From Megalonaias nervosa (Eukaryota; Mollusca; Bivalvia; Unionida; Unionidae), in contig JAECUM010016672.1 of the NCBI GenBank assembly GCA_016617855.1, positions 1 to 64,000 of the forward strand: 64,000 nt of DNA. Reading direction: 5' to 3'. A program made the translations under genes and the position numbers. The first letter of the stretch is position 1. Each line of letters opens with the position of its first letter. Positions 10,183 through 20,454 of the stretch are shown here, piece after piece. The notes under the pieces are model-generated. The model saw nothing but the letters and a program-made list of their open reading frames with translations, was not told the origin of the DNA and did not search any database.

Positions 10183-11136
10183 CTATTTCCTGTGAGTGAT
10201 TGAATGTATTCTGATCTGTTGCAGACGCGACGCTTGTCCATGTGCATTTTCCTGGCTACCTCGTTGTTGGCTGTGGGTGGATAATCCGTCACTACCAACT
10301 TGGCTCCGGCCGCAGCGGTGAGAGTTTTTCTTTGTGCCACCAAACGAATTTAATTGTGAATACGAGATCATTTGGGTGTTATCGGTGATAGACCATGCCG
10401 GAAGTCCGTATAATGTTTGTCCTTCCAACGATGTCGTTCTGTACAGGCTAATTTTGGCGTTGTTGATGTCTACCAGACACTGATAAATTGAATTGTTCAC
10501 GCGAAGTCTTTCCACCGTTTGAATCACGATCGGTGTGTAAGTTCCTGTAGCTTCCTCTTCGATCCACTTATAACGGTCCTTAGTTCCAGAAGAGTAAACC
10601 ATCGTCGATCTCGTGTTCAGCCCGGTATACACTCCAACTGGTCTAGAATTCTGCGATGTCGTTCCAGATGGAGGTGGTGACATGGAAAGATCATTAGTCA
10701 CTCAAAAAGCCACGGATACTTTTCCAGATATCACTCCTCCCGTTTAATCATAATTGTTAGCTAGTGCCACATCAAGATCTGATCACGAGACGGTCTGAGA
10801 AGATACAAGAGCCTGTCCTGTTGGAGCCGATAAACCATACAGAATTTTTCATTCCATGTAAATATTTCCTGTCATTTCTCCTCTGGTCAACGACAGTATA
10901 GACTTTGAAAGTTTAGTGACATGCGACCATCGTGCGGTGCTGCCATCCGGGGGTGGGTACCTTACATCGTCAAGATTGCTGATGCTTTGATCGTTCATGT
11001 TGAGATTACCATGCATGGAATCCCCGGCGCTGTTAACCTTTTTGTGAACCTCATCCTGACTCGCCATAGAACTGATGCTTGTCCCTTGCATACTAAAGGA
11101 AGTGTAAGATATCTTTTGCAGATAAGATCGGCTCAC
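10183..11136 (-). pseudogene. fibre-like protein (decayed)
   Basis: From ATG 11136 the first 95 residues contain GDSMHGNLNMNDQSISNLDD, a shaft-type repeat of the form M-x-G-x-L-x-M-x-x-x-x-I-x-N-L, as in the fibre gene at 2.4-2.9 kb. A stop follows at 10849. After broken sequence a second frame (10701-10183) gives 172 residues with beta-rich content such as RPVGVYTGLNTRSTMVY and TLYGLPAWSITDNTQMISY. A viral or transposon fibre with shaft repeats followed by a globular beta domain is the simplest reading. It is transcribed away from the packaging ATPase that starts at 11171, 35 bp away. Confidence 0.45.
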
Positions 11137-11170
11137 GTGAATGATTCACGGAGTGAATTATATATAGATA

Positions 11171-11840
11171 ATGAACATAATTAATTTCAACACGAGGGAG
11201 AAAACGAAAGCGCAACGGCATCAGGTTCTGGTGCCGGATTGCCATTACATGATCGTGGTAAGACCGGTCGTGGTAAAACCAATCTGCAAATGAACATGCT
11301 CCTAAGCAATATGCTGACCTACGACCGAGTAATCATTTTCACGCTCAATCCTCATCAGAATAAATACAATACGCTACGCGAATTTGGAAATGGTGTCAAT
11401 AACAGTTGAGACGTTTTTGTGATATCCGATCCAGAAGAGATACAAAACCCATAGAAGAACTGGATTCGGTCGATCAAAAGATCATTGTGTTCGACAATTT
11501 TAAAATCGACCGAGAGAACATAAATAAAATCTGCGAGTATTTTTCGCTGTCGCGGATCAAGCGCTGTAATAGCATCTATCTCACTTAGTCGTATTACGAC
11601 ATGCCTAAATGCATCTGACGGGACACAGGATGCTTTGTTCTCTTTTCAGCACTCGACAATCGTGACATCGACGAAATTGCGAGAGATCATTGCAGCGGCA
11701 TCGCCGTCCAACAATTCAAGGACTACTATATCGCGGCTACAGTTTCCACCAAGCACGATTTGATGAACTTTTCTCGCGATGCGGAAACGATCCGGGAATG
11801 CTATCGAAAAGGCCTTGACGAATTATACCTTCCCTCTTAG
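11171..11840 (+). pseudogene. FtsK/HerA-type genome packaging ATPase (Polinton ATPase), decayed
   Basis: After ATG 11171 the reading HQVLVPDCHYMIV leads, after a one-base slip, into Walker A GKTGRGKTN (11257-11280) and NMLLSNMLTYDRVIIFTLNP. A TGA at 11407 is followed by DVFVISDPEEIQNP and, in a third frame, Walker B KIIVFDNF, where the second acidic residue expected in this family is Asn. Further on are CNSIYLT, VLFSALDNRDIDEIARDHCS and ECYRKGLDELYLP. The order and spacing match the adenovirus/Polinton A32-like ATPase that pumps DNA into the capsid. At least two frameshifts and two stops show it is dead. Confidence 0.7.
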
Positions 11841-11847
11841 TATAGCC

Positions 11848-13130
11848 ATGTCGTTCGAAAAGATCACCAGCCGACACCAGCGCGAAAACGTCCTAAAAAT
11901 CTTTATCGAGCAACGGGCAGCCTTATGTCAGCTCGTCCTCGAAGACAAGGTAGACCAGCAGTCCTTCCAACGCGATGTCGCCGAAAAACTGCGCATACCT
12001 CTTCTGACGAAACTTGACGAAGTCAAAACGACGAACGATCTCAAGCAAGATCAGTTGTTGTACACGCTGAAATCGACTCAACAACAGCAACAACGACTGC
12101 TGAAGGAAATAACGCATCAGAAAACTTCGGAGACTCCCGACGCTACATGCTGCGATGATGAAACGAGCAGAAGCTGAACGAAAAGGAGAAGCTAGGAAGG
12201 CCGAACTGAAAAGAAATGAATTAGAAAGAGAAAGAAACAGCATCAATGCTCGAGAAAATGAAAACAGAAAAGGACAAAACGAAGCCAGCCTTGAACCGCT
12301 TAAGAAAAGAGGAAGAAAGGATTCTCCTGGAAAAAGAAAAATTTCAGAGAGAATCTTCGGAAGTGGAAATAGCCAAAATTATGAGCAGGCTAAGATCAGT
12401 CACGCTATGAGTCATCTGGTGTTTATCATCGGTTATCAAAATCCTTCTACTTTACGTAAAGAATGGCTAGAACATTCTGTGAAAGAAACACTTCCAGATA
12501 TCAGAGATTACATGTTGCTGGGATTGTCTGCCAAGGATAATTACTACAAAGCGTTAGCTTCATGCTGATTGATAAATCGCGTCAACTGTATCTATGTACC
12601 CTTGATTAAGTAAAACAAGCACGAAAACCTCATCAGTCAGAGAAAAAGTCTATCTCCCGGGAACGAGACCCATGTTTCCAATGGCAGATCCAAACTTTAC
12701 GCAGCCTGAAACATCAGCGGGATTAGAGTATGCTCACGTGAAAGAATAAGCGGATCCAGAGGCGAAGAAAGAAGCAACTGCTGGATTTACAAAGGAGACA
12801 TTGAGAGAAGTGGGAACTTTTATAAAAAAAAAAAGAAACTTGCCGAAAAAACTTATAGAATCAACCGTCCTTATGTGCAAGCAGGAAATCTTCGTCAAGA
12901 GAAAAGAAAGAAGGAGAGGAGGAAAAGACGACGACTGGACAAGGCATCCGCTACTATTACGATCCAACAGAGATCGTCTCGCGGTTAAAGTTACTGATCG
13001 CTTCCAAACAAGCGAGTAATGTCGAAGTGGAAGTCGATAACGAGAAGGTATGGAAAGATCTTTAATCATTTTCTAGACAACAAGCTGGTGACACCACATC
13101 AATACAAGATTCTGTACGAGGACTTGATTT
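11848..13130 (+). pseudogene. helical/coiled-coil virion-associated protein (decayed, second copy)
   Basis: The first open piece starts at ATG 11848 (MSFEKITSRHQRENVLKIF) and is helical and Gln-rich. It overlaps a second frame from 12155 to 12568 that is strongly Lys/Glu/Arg-rich (a likely coiled coil) and then folded, with ETLPDIRDYMLLGLSAKDNY. Near 12940-13130 two further frames give YYYDPTEIVSRLKLLIASKQ and HQYKILYEDLI before the stop. This is the same order as at 740-1727: helical part, charged coil, then the SRL/DRL-LLI-K module. The spread across four frames shows several indels. It follows the packaging ATPase directly, so a structural or assembly role is likely. Confidence 0.5.
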
Positions 13131-13169
13131 AGTAGCAATCCGTTTACATAGAAAACAGAGTTTTCCAAC

Positions 13170-13436
13170 ATGGCTCTAGACGATGCCACGCTCGTGTTCG
13201 ATTCGCAGTCGTCATACGATATCGCGTTGTTTTCCGCCGAAATCTGGAATAGTTTCTTTAACGTTACCGCGAACAACAATTTTCGTATCCACAGACAAAA
13301 CGAGCAGCTACGAGACGATCACGCGAACATCGAGGTAAAATCTTCGGTGAATTTTTGTCCCATCTATTCTTCTCGGTTCGAGCAGCTCTTCGAGGCATTG
13401 CAGCGAAATCAGATACGTTGCCCCCAAAGCTGCTGA
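13170..13436 (+). CDS. hypothetical protein, viral-like, truncated
   Basis: An 88-residue frame from ATG 13170 includes DDATLVFDSQSSYDIALFSA and EIWNSFFNVTANNNFRI. It begins 40 bp after the coiled-coil gene. The minus strand here also holds an open frame (13308-13520) with a signal-peptide-like start (LLAIFCLTAVQAAEVDP), so part of one of the two is a shadow. I cannot decide between them beyond position 13308. No family recognised. Confidence 0.3.
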   Translation: MALDDATLVFDSQSSYDIALFSAEIWNSFFNVTANNNFRIHRQNEQLRDDHANIEVKSSVNFCPIYSSRFEQLFEALQRNQIRCPQSC

Positions 13437-13509
13437 AGCGGGAGCCACCGGATCGACCTCTGCCGCTTGAACGGCTGTGAGACAAAAAATAGCCAGCAAA
13501 ATTATGTTC

Positions 13510-13713
13510 CAATCAACCACACCATAACCGTTGCCGAAAGCGACTGTGCGGGAAACTCAGCTGTCTGATGTTTCAAAGCAGGCCACCAGGCTTTTCAGAA
13601 AGCTGCGGCGGTACTCAGAGCTAGATCGGAAAAGATATTACAGGATCTGGAGAGAAAGGTCGGTGTGCAAGAGAAACCGTCTCTTGGCGCCATCATCTCT
13701 GGCACTGGATTAA
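13510..13713 (+). pseudogene. C-terminal fragment of a viral-like protein
   Basis: The reading FQKAAAVLRARSEKILQDLE, then KVGVQEKPSLGAIISGTGLK and a stop at 13711-13713, looks like a helical segment and a Gly-rich tail of a virion protein. One stop lies upstream near 13567. A competing 60-residue frame at 13531-13713 is Arg-rich and appears to be its shadow. Confidence 0.3.
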
Positions 13714-13819
13714 AATGATTCTGGTGAAACATTTTCAAAAGCATTCTTAAGAAAGTTTTGGAGAAATAATATAATATATTTTAATAATTGAGGGATTTAG
13801 TGTAACATTATTATAACAT

Positions 13820-14115
13820 AGAGACGTCATGTATTCGAGGTTTACCCACGATTACCTTAGGCTGATCGATGACTCCCCTGTCGGCGACTCGACGACCGAG
13901 TACGGGAACGTCTAAAACCAGGATACGAACATCACCAATCTCAACGCGAGCACGCATCGAAAAATCGAGACGCGTGACCAAGATGTGTGTACCTGCTTCC
14001 ACATAAAGCATTTCTGGAGGTCCGCGGAAAAGCACAACTTGTGGGCGGCAGCGTAGACTATGCAGCAGGATCTCAAGTCACGCTGCAGAACAACGGATGG
14101 TCGTTATTCAAGTCG
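13820..14115 (+). pseudogene. capsid-like (jelly-roll) protein, N-terminal fragment
   Basis: The frame from about 13827 (MYSRFTHDYLRLIDDSPVGD) reaches a stop near 13911. A shifted frame then gives KAFLEVRGKAQLVGGSVDYA, followed by AGSQVTLQNNGWSLFKSV. The FLEV-x-G-x-x-x-x-x-G plus V-x-x-x-NNG-x-SLFKSV pattern resembles the first strands of Polinton/adintovirus capsid proteins. The coding stops abruptly at the minisatellite that begins near 14165. Whether this is the major or the minor capsid protein cannot be told from so short a piece. Confidence 0.4.
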
Positions 14116-14164
14116 GTAGTTGTAGTATTTATTTAAAGAAATGCATGAGGTTACAGACTGAAGA

Positions 14165-14640
14165 AATATGACCAAATTGCGAAGTTATGTGATAAAATGT
14201 CGGATAGTAATTAAGTGATGAAATGTTGGGATGGTGGTTTTAAGTCGATTAATTGATAAAATGTTGGGATGGTGATTTGAAGTTAATTAAGAGATCAAAT
14301 GTTGGGTAGTGAAGTCAAGTTAATTAAGTAATCAAATTGTGGGATAGTAACTTCGAGTTAATGAAGTGATCAAGAGTTGGGATAGTAATTTGAAGTTAAT
14401 TAAGTGTCGAAATGTTGGGATAGTGATTTGAGGTTAATTAAATTATAAATGGTTGGGATACCGATAGTGATTGAAATTAAATTAAGTGATAAAATGTTGG
14501 GATAGTGATTTGAAGTGAATTAAGTGCTAAAATTTTGGGATAGTGATTTTAAGTGATTTTAAGTTATTTAAGTGATAAATGTTGGGGTGGCAATTTCAAA
14601 TTAATTAAGTGATAAAATGTTGTGATAGTGATTGAAGATG
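14165..14640. repeat. minisatellite, ~42-50 bp unit, about ten copies
   Basis: The consensus words TTAATTAAGTGAT, AAAATGTTGGGATAGTG and ATTTGAAG recur in order about ten times with substitutions and small indels. It replaces the downstream part of the capsid-like gene. Confidence 0.88.
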
Positions 14641-14654
14641 CACATGAGGATACT

Positions 14655-14978
14655 TAGTGTGCGTGTGTGATTTGGAATTTTAACGTAGCTTTAACAATTT
14701 TTCAGTCATATTGCTACGACGTTTGCAGTTTAGCAGTTTATAGTGATGTCGAGCAGTGGGGCATCATGCTGCAGACATGTATCATGATGTCCCACCCAGT
14801 CACATTATCTCGACATCAGAACGACCAGTCCTAACACTTGCCTCTTAATGCTGAGCGCCTAGCGAGGTAACTGTTGGTACCGTTTTTATAAGTCTTTGGT
14901 ATAGCTTGGCCGGGGTTCAAACCCGTAACCTCCTGCATCCAAGGCGGACGCTCTAACCACTATACCACTTTAGCGGGC
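14655..14978 (-). mobile_element. tRNA-derived SINE, family 1 (CA tail)
   Basis: The minus strand has a tRNA-like head with a B box in reverse near 14918 (GGGGTTCAAACCC) and an A box near 14960. A conserved central body includes TGACTGGGTGGGACATCATG, and a short CA-type tail ends at the left. It is flanked by a perfect 12-bp target-site duplication CATGAGGATACT at 14643-14654 and 14979-14990. Related copies lie at 18310, 20755, 31998 and 42952. Confidence 0.9.
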
Positions 14979-15162
14979 CATGAGGATACTGAACCCAAAC
15001 TCCTAAATTGTGATGTCTATGGTGCAGTGTTTAGATCGAGTGGTGAATTGAAGTCATACATGAGGATACATTTTGTTGAGAAGTCACAAGACAACAATTT
15101 AAATTTGAATTTTCATTATTACTACAGACATGTAGTTCACAGAATGATAGGACATAAAGTCG

Positions 15163-15870
15163 TTATTTGAATCTTGTGATATTGCAGGGTTTTGTATGAC
15201 AAAACCTACTTAATTGTTTGGTGCTGCGAAGATCGTCCACCATTGATACTTTTATGTATATGCTACCTTTCGGAGGAGATAGGTGGTAAATGTAAAGTGT
15301 GGTTTTGCCATCGGTGATGTGAAACAGGTCATTGGATTGCTGAACGTTTTGAATCTTATCGATGATTTTGGAAGGTGTCAATTTTGCCGGACTGCTAAAC
15401 TCGATCCAAACGGGTGAGTTCAAACTCTCGTGATCAATGTAAAGTATCAAACGATCGCCGTCTTTGGATTAGCATTGTCGTTTCAGTGTGGTTAACCAGG
15501 AACCCTACAAATCGGTGATGAATCTTTCTGATATCTCGAGCATCACTTCAGACTTGAAACATTTCACTGCACCGTCTATGTTTAATGCGTAGTTCTAAAT
15601 TTTCATTAGGAGAGTTTTCGCGTCTCTCGAATGTGATAATACTTTTCCGGTACTTCTGGCTGACTTCCTTTGGAGGTAGACTCTCTTGTGCTGGGGGCAG
15701 CTGTGGAAGGTGTTGATTCATGCTTGCTCATGACGTCTTCAAAATCGCTGGCATGGATTTGACCCAACACTTCCTGTCTTGTGTGAGGCGATATGTCACG
15801 TTGTGGCCTCTTGCCAACGTCTTCTCTCTCATTGAAATTATGCGATCGCTTGAGCTTGATTCCGAAATTT
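15163..15870 (-). pseudogene. Polinton protein-primed DNA polymerase B, N-terminal fragment
   Basis: The minus-strand reading begins LKRSHNFNEREDVGKRPQRD and passes an acidic/Ser-rich linker to KYYHIRETRKLS. After broken sequence it continues from about 15450 as LYIDHESLNSPVWIEFSSPA and KIIDKIQNVQQSNDLFHITD, ending at 15163. Every segment has a counterpart in the plus-strand polymerase at 53.4-54.2 kb (MKRSHHF, YYHIRET, SPVWIEFSS, QQSND-FHITD), so the two are paralogous members of one family. Exonuclease and polymerase domains are absent. The initiator Met appears replaced by Leu. Several stops are present. Confidence 0.7.
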
Positions 15871-15902
15871 CATTTGACTAGGTTTTACACGCAGTGGACC
15901 CC

Positions 15903-15910
15903 TATATATA
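15903..15910 (+). promoter_or_regulatory. TATA-like element between divergent polymerase B and CCHC frames
   Basis: TATATATA lies about 60 bp before the plus-strand CCHC frame and about 30 bp before the minus-strand polymerase start. It is a plausible core promoter, by position only. Confidence 0.3.
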
Positions 15911-15963
15911 GGGTTAGTGACTTAGAGTTAGCGTATTTATTCAGCTCTCAAACGGTCAGGAAG

Positions 15964-16434
15964 ATGCAAGAGCAAACACAGATAGACGTTCTCGCCAGAG
16001 CTTTGAGAGGCTACATACGACGGTTTACTTCAGAAAGGACAAGAGACTACTCCTCCTCTTGAGAGAAAAGTGAAGATAATTGCTATATCTGTCAGGAAAA
16101 AGGACATTGGGCTACAGAATGTCCACAACGTCAAAGCAAAATAGGAGTAAAGAGAGAGACAAATGTCAAGATACCTGTGATCGTTGTAAGGAGAAAGGAC
16201 TTTGGTCCTCAGAGAGTCATAAGAAAATGGATAACTAACAAAGAAAACAAGAAGTGGAGAAAGGCTTCCGAAGATAAGGGAACCATCCTTATCAAGAATG
16301 ACAAGAAAAGAAACAGAGGAAAAGAAGAAACTGGGGAAGAATCAATGTCCGTGAAAAATTCAAACGAAGAGACAGTGGAAGATGGAGAAAAATTAATTTT
16401 AATGTTGTATTGTAAAATGTTCATTGTAATTTAA
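15964..16434 (+). pseudogene. CCHC zinc-knuckle protein divergent from polymerase B
   Basis: From ATG 15964 (MQEQTQIDVLARALRGYIRR) the frame is open for 156 codons except for one TGA at 16060-16062. Directly after it comes a perfect CX2CX4HX4C knuckle, CYICQEKGHWATEC. A Lys/Glu-rich tail follows to the stop at 16434. CCHC knuckles bind single-stranded nucleic acid and are common in Gag but also occur in transposon-encoded accessory proteins. No Gag or reverse transcriptase sequence is nearby, and the frame is divergent from the polymerase B start, so it probably belongs to the Polinton remnant. The isolated stop makes this a nearly intact pseudogene. Confidence 0.5.
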
Positions 16435-16651
16435 AACGAAATAGAGAGAAGGAAACGCTAGTGTCTCCTTGTCTTGATTTTTTATAATAAGGACGTACGC
16501 GCACACACTCACACACGTACATCATTCAAATATCACGAGAAAAAAGGGATTTAAGTTTCATTTAGTTCGAGAGTATTTGAATAGTATCTCTTTTCTACAG
16601 AGGTGGTGGCTTCTGTTAAAGGCGGTTGGGTGTTTGTTTTTTTTAAGAAAC

Positions 16652-16912
16652 TCATGGACTTGACACAATGAACTTTAACTTCCTTACACGCTTGCCATGA
16701 CCAAGTCCTACTTTTTCACCTGTTACTGTGGATGCTTCGATAGTTACCACTGCTGCTGTTGATGGTCTTTCAGTGGCAGTCAATGTAGAAGTAGTGATCA
16801 CTACGTTGGGATGTTTTGCATAGTAAGGTCTTTTCCTCTTGGGACGAGTTAAAGAAGTCTGATTCATTTGTCTCAGTTGACTTAACTCTGCCAAAATGTC
16901 TAGTAACACAGT
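16652..16912 (-). CDS. hypothetical Ser/Thr-rich ORF
   Basis: A minus-strand frame without a clear ATG. It is Leu/Gln-rich at first, then basic (RPKRKRPYYAKH), then Ser/Thr/Val-rich. A second minus frame at 16770-17027 starts with an ATG and a Lys/Arg-rich stretch and overlaps it. Either may be chance. No family recognised. Confidence 0.2.
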   Translation of the reverse strand, partial: TVLLDILAELSQLRQMNQTSLTRPKRKRPYYAKHPNVVITTSTLTATERPSTAAVVTIEASTVTGEKVGLGHGKRVRKLKFIVSSP

Positions 16913-17156
16913 CAATGTCTGACTTCAGGCCGACCTTCTTCTTTCTTCTCCCTTTCTCTTCTCTTCTTCCTATCGTTTTCTTCTTTCCTCTTATTGCTGT
17001 TGCTGGCCAATCCCTGTGGGCCGCCATTAATGCACCTAGGTACTGAATGTGACGTCACATGTCGATCTCCTCTGATTGACTTCGCACTCTCACTTAATTT
17101 TATAACGCTACTTTGGATTGGTGAACCATGTTAGTCAGTGTCTATCCGGCCTTAGA

Positions 17157-17166
17157 CTATAAATAG
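17157..17166 (+). promoter_or_regulatory. TATA box upstream of 77-codon ORF
   Basis: CTATAAATAG matches a strong TATA box and lies about 50 bp before the ATG at 17209, a normal distance for a short 5' leader. Confidence 0.4.
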
Positions 17167-17208
17167 CAACGACTCGGTTCATGGATTCGTCTGTTTTCAT
17201 GACAAGAT

Positions 17209-17442
17209 ATGGACAAACGTTTAGTCGTCTACCCTAATTTCGGGGATGCTATTCAACACGGACTACCCAGTCTGTATGAAATAATCATGGGCTATCACAA
17301 ACATAGCTATTTGGAAGAGAAGGATTTATGCGGAGAGGCAAGAGTTCTGAAGAGTCTTGATGTACAGCCCTGCTGTGAGATGAAGTTTAAGGAAGAGAAG
17401 AAGACCAGTGCGATGCTTGCTATATTAACTGTCTTGGATTAA
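17209..17442 (+). CDS. hypothetical 77-residue protein, possible Polinton gene
   Basis: An intact frame starting MDKRLVVYPNFGDAIQHGLP, with balanced composition and an acidic-basic C-terminus (KEEKKTSAMLAILTVLD). A good TATA box lies upstream. It sits at the edge of the second viral remnant, before the inverted-repeat region. I do not recognise the protein. Its intact frame and promoter make it the best candidate for a still-expressible gene in this part of the window. Confidence 0.35.
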   Translation: MDKRLVVYPNFGDAIQHGLPSLYEIIMGYHKHSYLEEKDLCGEARVLKSLDVQPCCEMKFKEEKKTSAMLAILTVLD

Positions 17443-17449
17443 CAAATCA

Positions 17450-17812
17450 CAACAGCCCATTTTCAGGCAGCTCATCTGCCAAGAAAAGATATGCTCTTTG
17501 ATTATTGCCAAAAAATTTCTTTTGTCTTTGTGTTGTAGTTTGTCTCCAGAAACCCTTTTGTCCCCAAAAAGGCTTCTGTCCCCAAGGTGTCGCTTCCATG
17601 TTAAATTCCCATTGTCCCCATAAACACTTTTGTCCCCATAAACCCTATGGGCACATTTAACATAGGATGTCCCATACTTATTTAGAGTAGCGCGTATTAA
17701 GGTCAACTCGAACACTTTTAATATGTCCCAGCTCCAATGAGGTCAGCAACTTCTAACATTGTTGCCGTTTTCCCTCAGTGTCTAGTCTCGTGACGTCACT
17801 CCCCGTTTGTCC
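17450..17812. repeat. outer inverted repeat, left arm
   Basis: The reverse complement of this block shares ordered words with 24110-24480, for example GCTGACCTCA, GACATA, GAGTTGACC and TTTAACATGG. It also contains a short internal repeat of TTTGTCCCCA-type words between 17550 and 17640. Confidence 0.45.
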
Positions 17813-18180
17813 TGACCCATAGAAAGACCGGAAAATCGCCACCAAAAACCCCGAAGAAAAACGGGAAATAAAACGCTTTAAAAATAAATATTGACATTTT
17901 CTATGCATTACTATTAACACTGTTCTTGTTTCATGATAAGGAGTATTTGATTCTAATTAACTGAGCAAACTGCTACCGAAAAACGTTGCCCGGTTGATAA
18001 ATGCTGCCGGAAAACACCCTTAAGTCTTACAAACGTTCATCATTCATGCGTGATTTTGTACAAAAAATATTGTTTATATGATTATCAAATGTTTTAATTC
18101 TTATCTATATGAGTACAAAATTTCGACGTCTGAAACCTCTCGCAGATATTTACTCAATTAAAGGATGTAACAAAATCGCA

Positions 18181-18186
<6 letters not shown>

Positions 18187-18226
<40 letters not shown>
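18187..18226. repeat. (CT)n microsatellite
   Basis: About 20 uninterrupted CT units within repeat unit A. Confidence 0.95.
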
Positions 18227-18231
<5 letters not shown>

Positions 18232-18308
18232 AGGATATGTTCATAATTAAGTGAAACTATTCATTTTATTTCTAATACGTAAATATTTATAACTTGTATG
18301 TGATAGAA

Positions 18309-18309
<1 letters not shown>

Positions 18310-18345
<36 letters not shown>

Positions 18346-18642
18346 GGATTTCTAACGTAGCTTTAAGAATTTTTCAGTCATATCGCTACCATGTCTGCAG
18401 TGTGACAGTTTATAGTGACGTCTTGCACTGGGGCATCATGACGCAGACATGTAACATGATGTTCCACCCAGTCATATTATTCTGACACTAGGCCGACCAG
18501 TCCTAACACTAACCTCTTAATGCTGAGCGTTCAGCGAGGCAACTGCTAGTGACATGTTTATAAGTCTATGGTATGAGTATGCCGGGGTTCGAACCTACGA
18601 CCTCCCGCGTCCGCTCCTAACCACTAGGCCACCAGATCGATC
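18310..18642 (-). mobile_element. tRNA-derived SINE, family 1 (GT/CA tail)
   Basis: Minus-strand SINE with the tail (GT)n at 18310-18344, the family-1 body, and a tRNA head whose reverse B box reads GGGGTTCGAACC near 18584. Diverged flanking duplications TATGTGATAGAAA (18297) and TATGAGATAGGAAA (18643) support an old insertion. Unit B carries the same insertion, less its tail side. Confidence 0.85.
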
Positions 18643-19178
18643 TATGAGATAGGAAAACATTAGAAACAGTTATATCAACATAATTTTAATATGAGAAGAT
18701 TATATCAATAGCTGACATTCCAAGGTATTACCAGTCCATCATTTAGTCTGTCTTTTTTGTTTTGTCTCATGTATTTTAGATTACATGAAAGCAATCACCG
18801 TGTAGCACAAAATATAGTTGTTGTTTTTTTTGGGGGGGGGTCTTGTTTTTTTTAAAACTAAATACTCGTTTCATGAAATAGTTTAGTTGACACCATCTTT
18901 TTGTTTTCGATACCTATAGCATTATATACTGTACCCGTTCATAGGGTAACTTACCTGCCACATTTACTTCCTACAGTCGGTCGCGAACGAGGTTTCATTA
19001 ACAATACACTGATATATAATATTTTTGTATTTCGGATTGTTAGTGCTATCACGACGTTAAATATCAAGCAAGCAAGCAAGCGATTAATCAACCTTTTGTC
19101 TCCTGGCAGTCACTGTCCTTATATTTACACATCGTTTCTGCAAGGCCTGGTTTCTATTAGTGTAATCTCTAAAAATCT

Positions 19179-19436
19179 GCTGTTGCTGTTGCTGTTGTGG
19201 GGCTTAACGCCATTCTTCAGCACACGATAGGCTATACATGGCGGCCAGTATTAATGGTGGAGGAAGAAACCGGGAAATCCGCGGAAAGAACCACCGACCC
19301 ATGAGAAGCTACTGGCAAAAGTTTTCACATATCCACATTCGCCGAATCTTAGACTCGAACCAACGCAGACAGAGGTGAGATGGCAGTGATCTGTAACGGA
19401 CAGCGCTTTAGACCACTCGGCCACTCGGGCCCCCCC
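19179..19436 (-). mobile_element. tRNA-derived SINE, family 2 (CAA tail)
   Basis: Minus strand: tRNA-like head with A box TGGCCGAGTGG and B box GGTTCGAGTC (in reverse at the right end), a body with ATGTATAGCCTATCGTGTGC, and a GTT-type tail at left. A perfect 12-bp target duplication CTCTAAAAATCT lies at 19167-19178 and 19437-19448. Unit B has the uninterrupted empty site near 21510-21535. The insertion therefore postdates the A/B duplication. Confidence 0.92.
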
Positions 19437-20454
19437 CTCTAAAAATCTAATACATAAAACCTAAGCAAAGGTATATTCAGTTTTTAAAAAGGTTTCTTTG
19501 GTTGAATATCGTTTAGATTTATATCCATGATTCTATAAATTTAATTGGCGAAAATTAAATTTATAGAATTTGGAATGTTTATTTTCTTTCAGGTTTTATT
19601 TCATATATTATCTCTGTCTTTATCAAGTTCCGTAGTTTATTTGTTCGGAAGTAATCACAATGTAATTTGTCTATTTATTTTAGCTCTTTCCTATTTTATA
19701 ATAACAGGTTACTTAAATAAAAGGTAACAAGATTGGATAATAATAGAAACAGTAAATATTTACGAAGTCATGCATACAATCCTGTCGTAAAATAACTATT
19801 TCTTCTCAGTGTTTTATTTCCCGTTTTCAGGGGCTTTCGGGCGTTTTTATTCTTTTGGCATTTTGCGGCAGTTTTTTTCTCCCCGGAATTTCTCGATCAT
19901 TTTTTGGAAACAAAATTATAAATTTTTTAACTTTGTTCAATGGTAAATCCCATTGTCCACCAAGTAGCTTATACCACTACTACTTCAACTGTGCGAAATT
20001 TTATTCATTGGATTATTCAAAGATGCAAAAATGAATTAGCAGTTTTGCTTTTTATGATGGCGATAAAACAGGATCTATTAGATTGTTTATGATGCTCGAA
20101 TCAGAAAGGAAAGTCTATTATGTTATTCGTTGGTTGGAAACAGAGTTGAATAAATCCATGTCAAACATTTAAACTGAACGTTTTGTGCTGTTAATCTATA
20201 CCTAGATTGTTTCCAATTAATTTATAAACTATTCACCAATTTCTCATCAATTTAAGTGCCGTGTTTTGAAGTTCTTTAAGTGTTTTTGGCATGTTTCATA
20301 ATTCGTTCAAGAACCGTTCATTAACTGTTCTTAATATGTTCATTAACTTATTCAAACACAGTCCTATAAATCTTATGTGTATCGTTTTCTAAAAGAGTGC
20401 TTCAATTTTTCTTAGTCGGGAACTGTTGAAGAACTGTTGTTCATGAACAGCCAA

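Larger units (their letters stand above)
17814..20165. mobile_element. repeat unit A (~2.3 kb) with inverted terminal segments
   Basis: The left end (AGAAAGACCGGAAAA followed by CCAAAAACCCCGAAGAAAAA and CGGGAAATAAAAC) recurs in reverse near 19800-19900, as in unit B. Unit A therefore has imperfect inverted ends, followed by a conserved short reading frame at about 19938-20165. It is a near-tandem relative of unit B (20455-22231), and its right part recurs at the window end (unit C). It carries two SINE insertions and CT and GT microsatellites. No transposase frame is visible, so it is probably non-autonomous. Confidence 0.6.

Noticed and set aside
14900..14978. tRNA gene (also near 18590, 20920, 22835 and 32000)
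   Set aside because: Each has A- and B-box-like promoter words but continues into a SINE body and tail with target duplications, and the cloverleaf is damaged. They are SINE heads, not tRNA genes.
16060..16062. Selenocysteine codon in the CCHC gene
   Set aside because: A TGA shortly before the zinc knuckle is suggestive, but no selenocysteine insertion element was seen and most neighbouring genes carry random stops.
18294..18485. 63-codon frame with Cys-Val repeats
   Set aside because: Produced by the GT microsatellite tail of a SINE.
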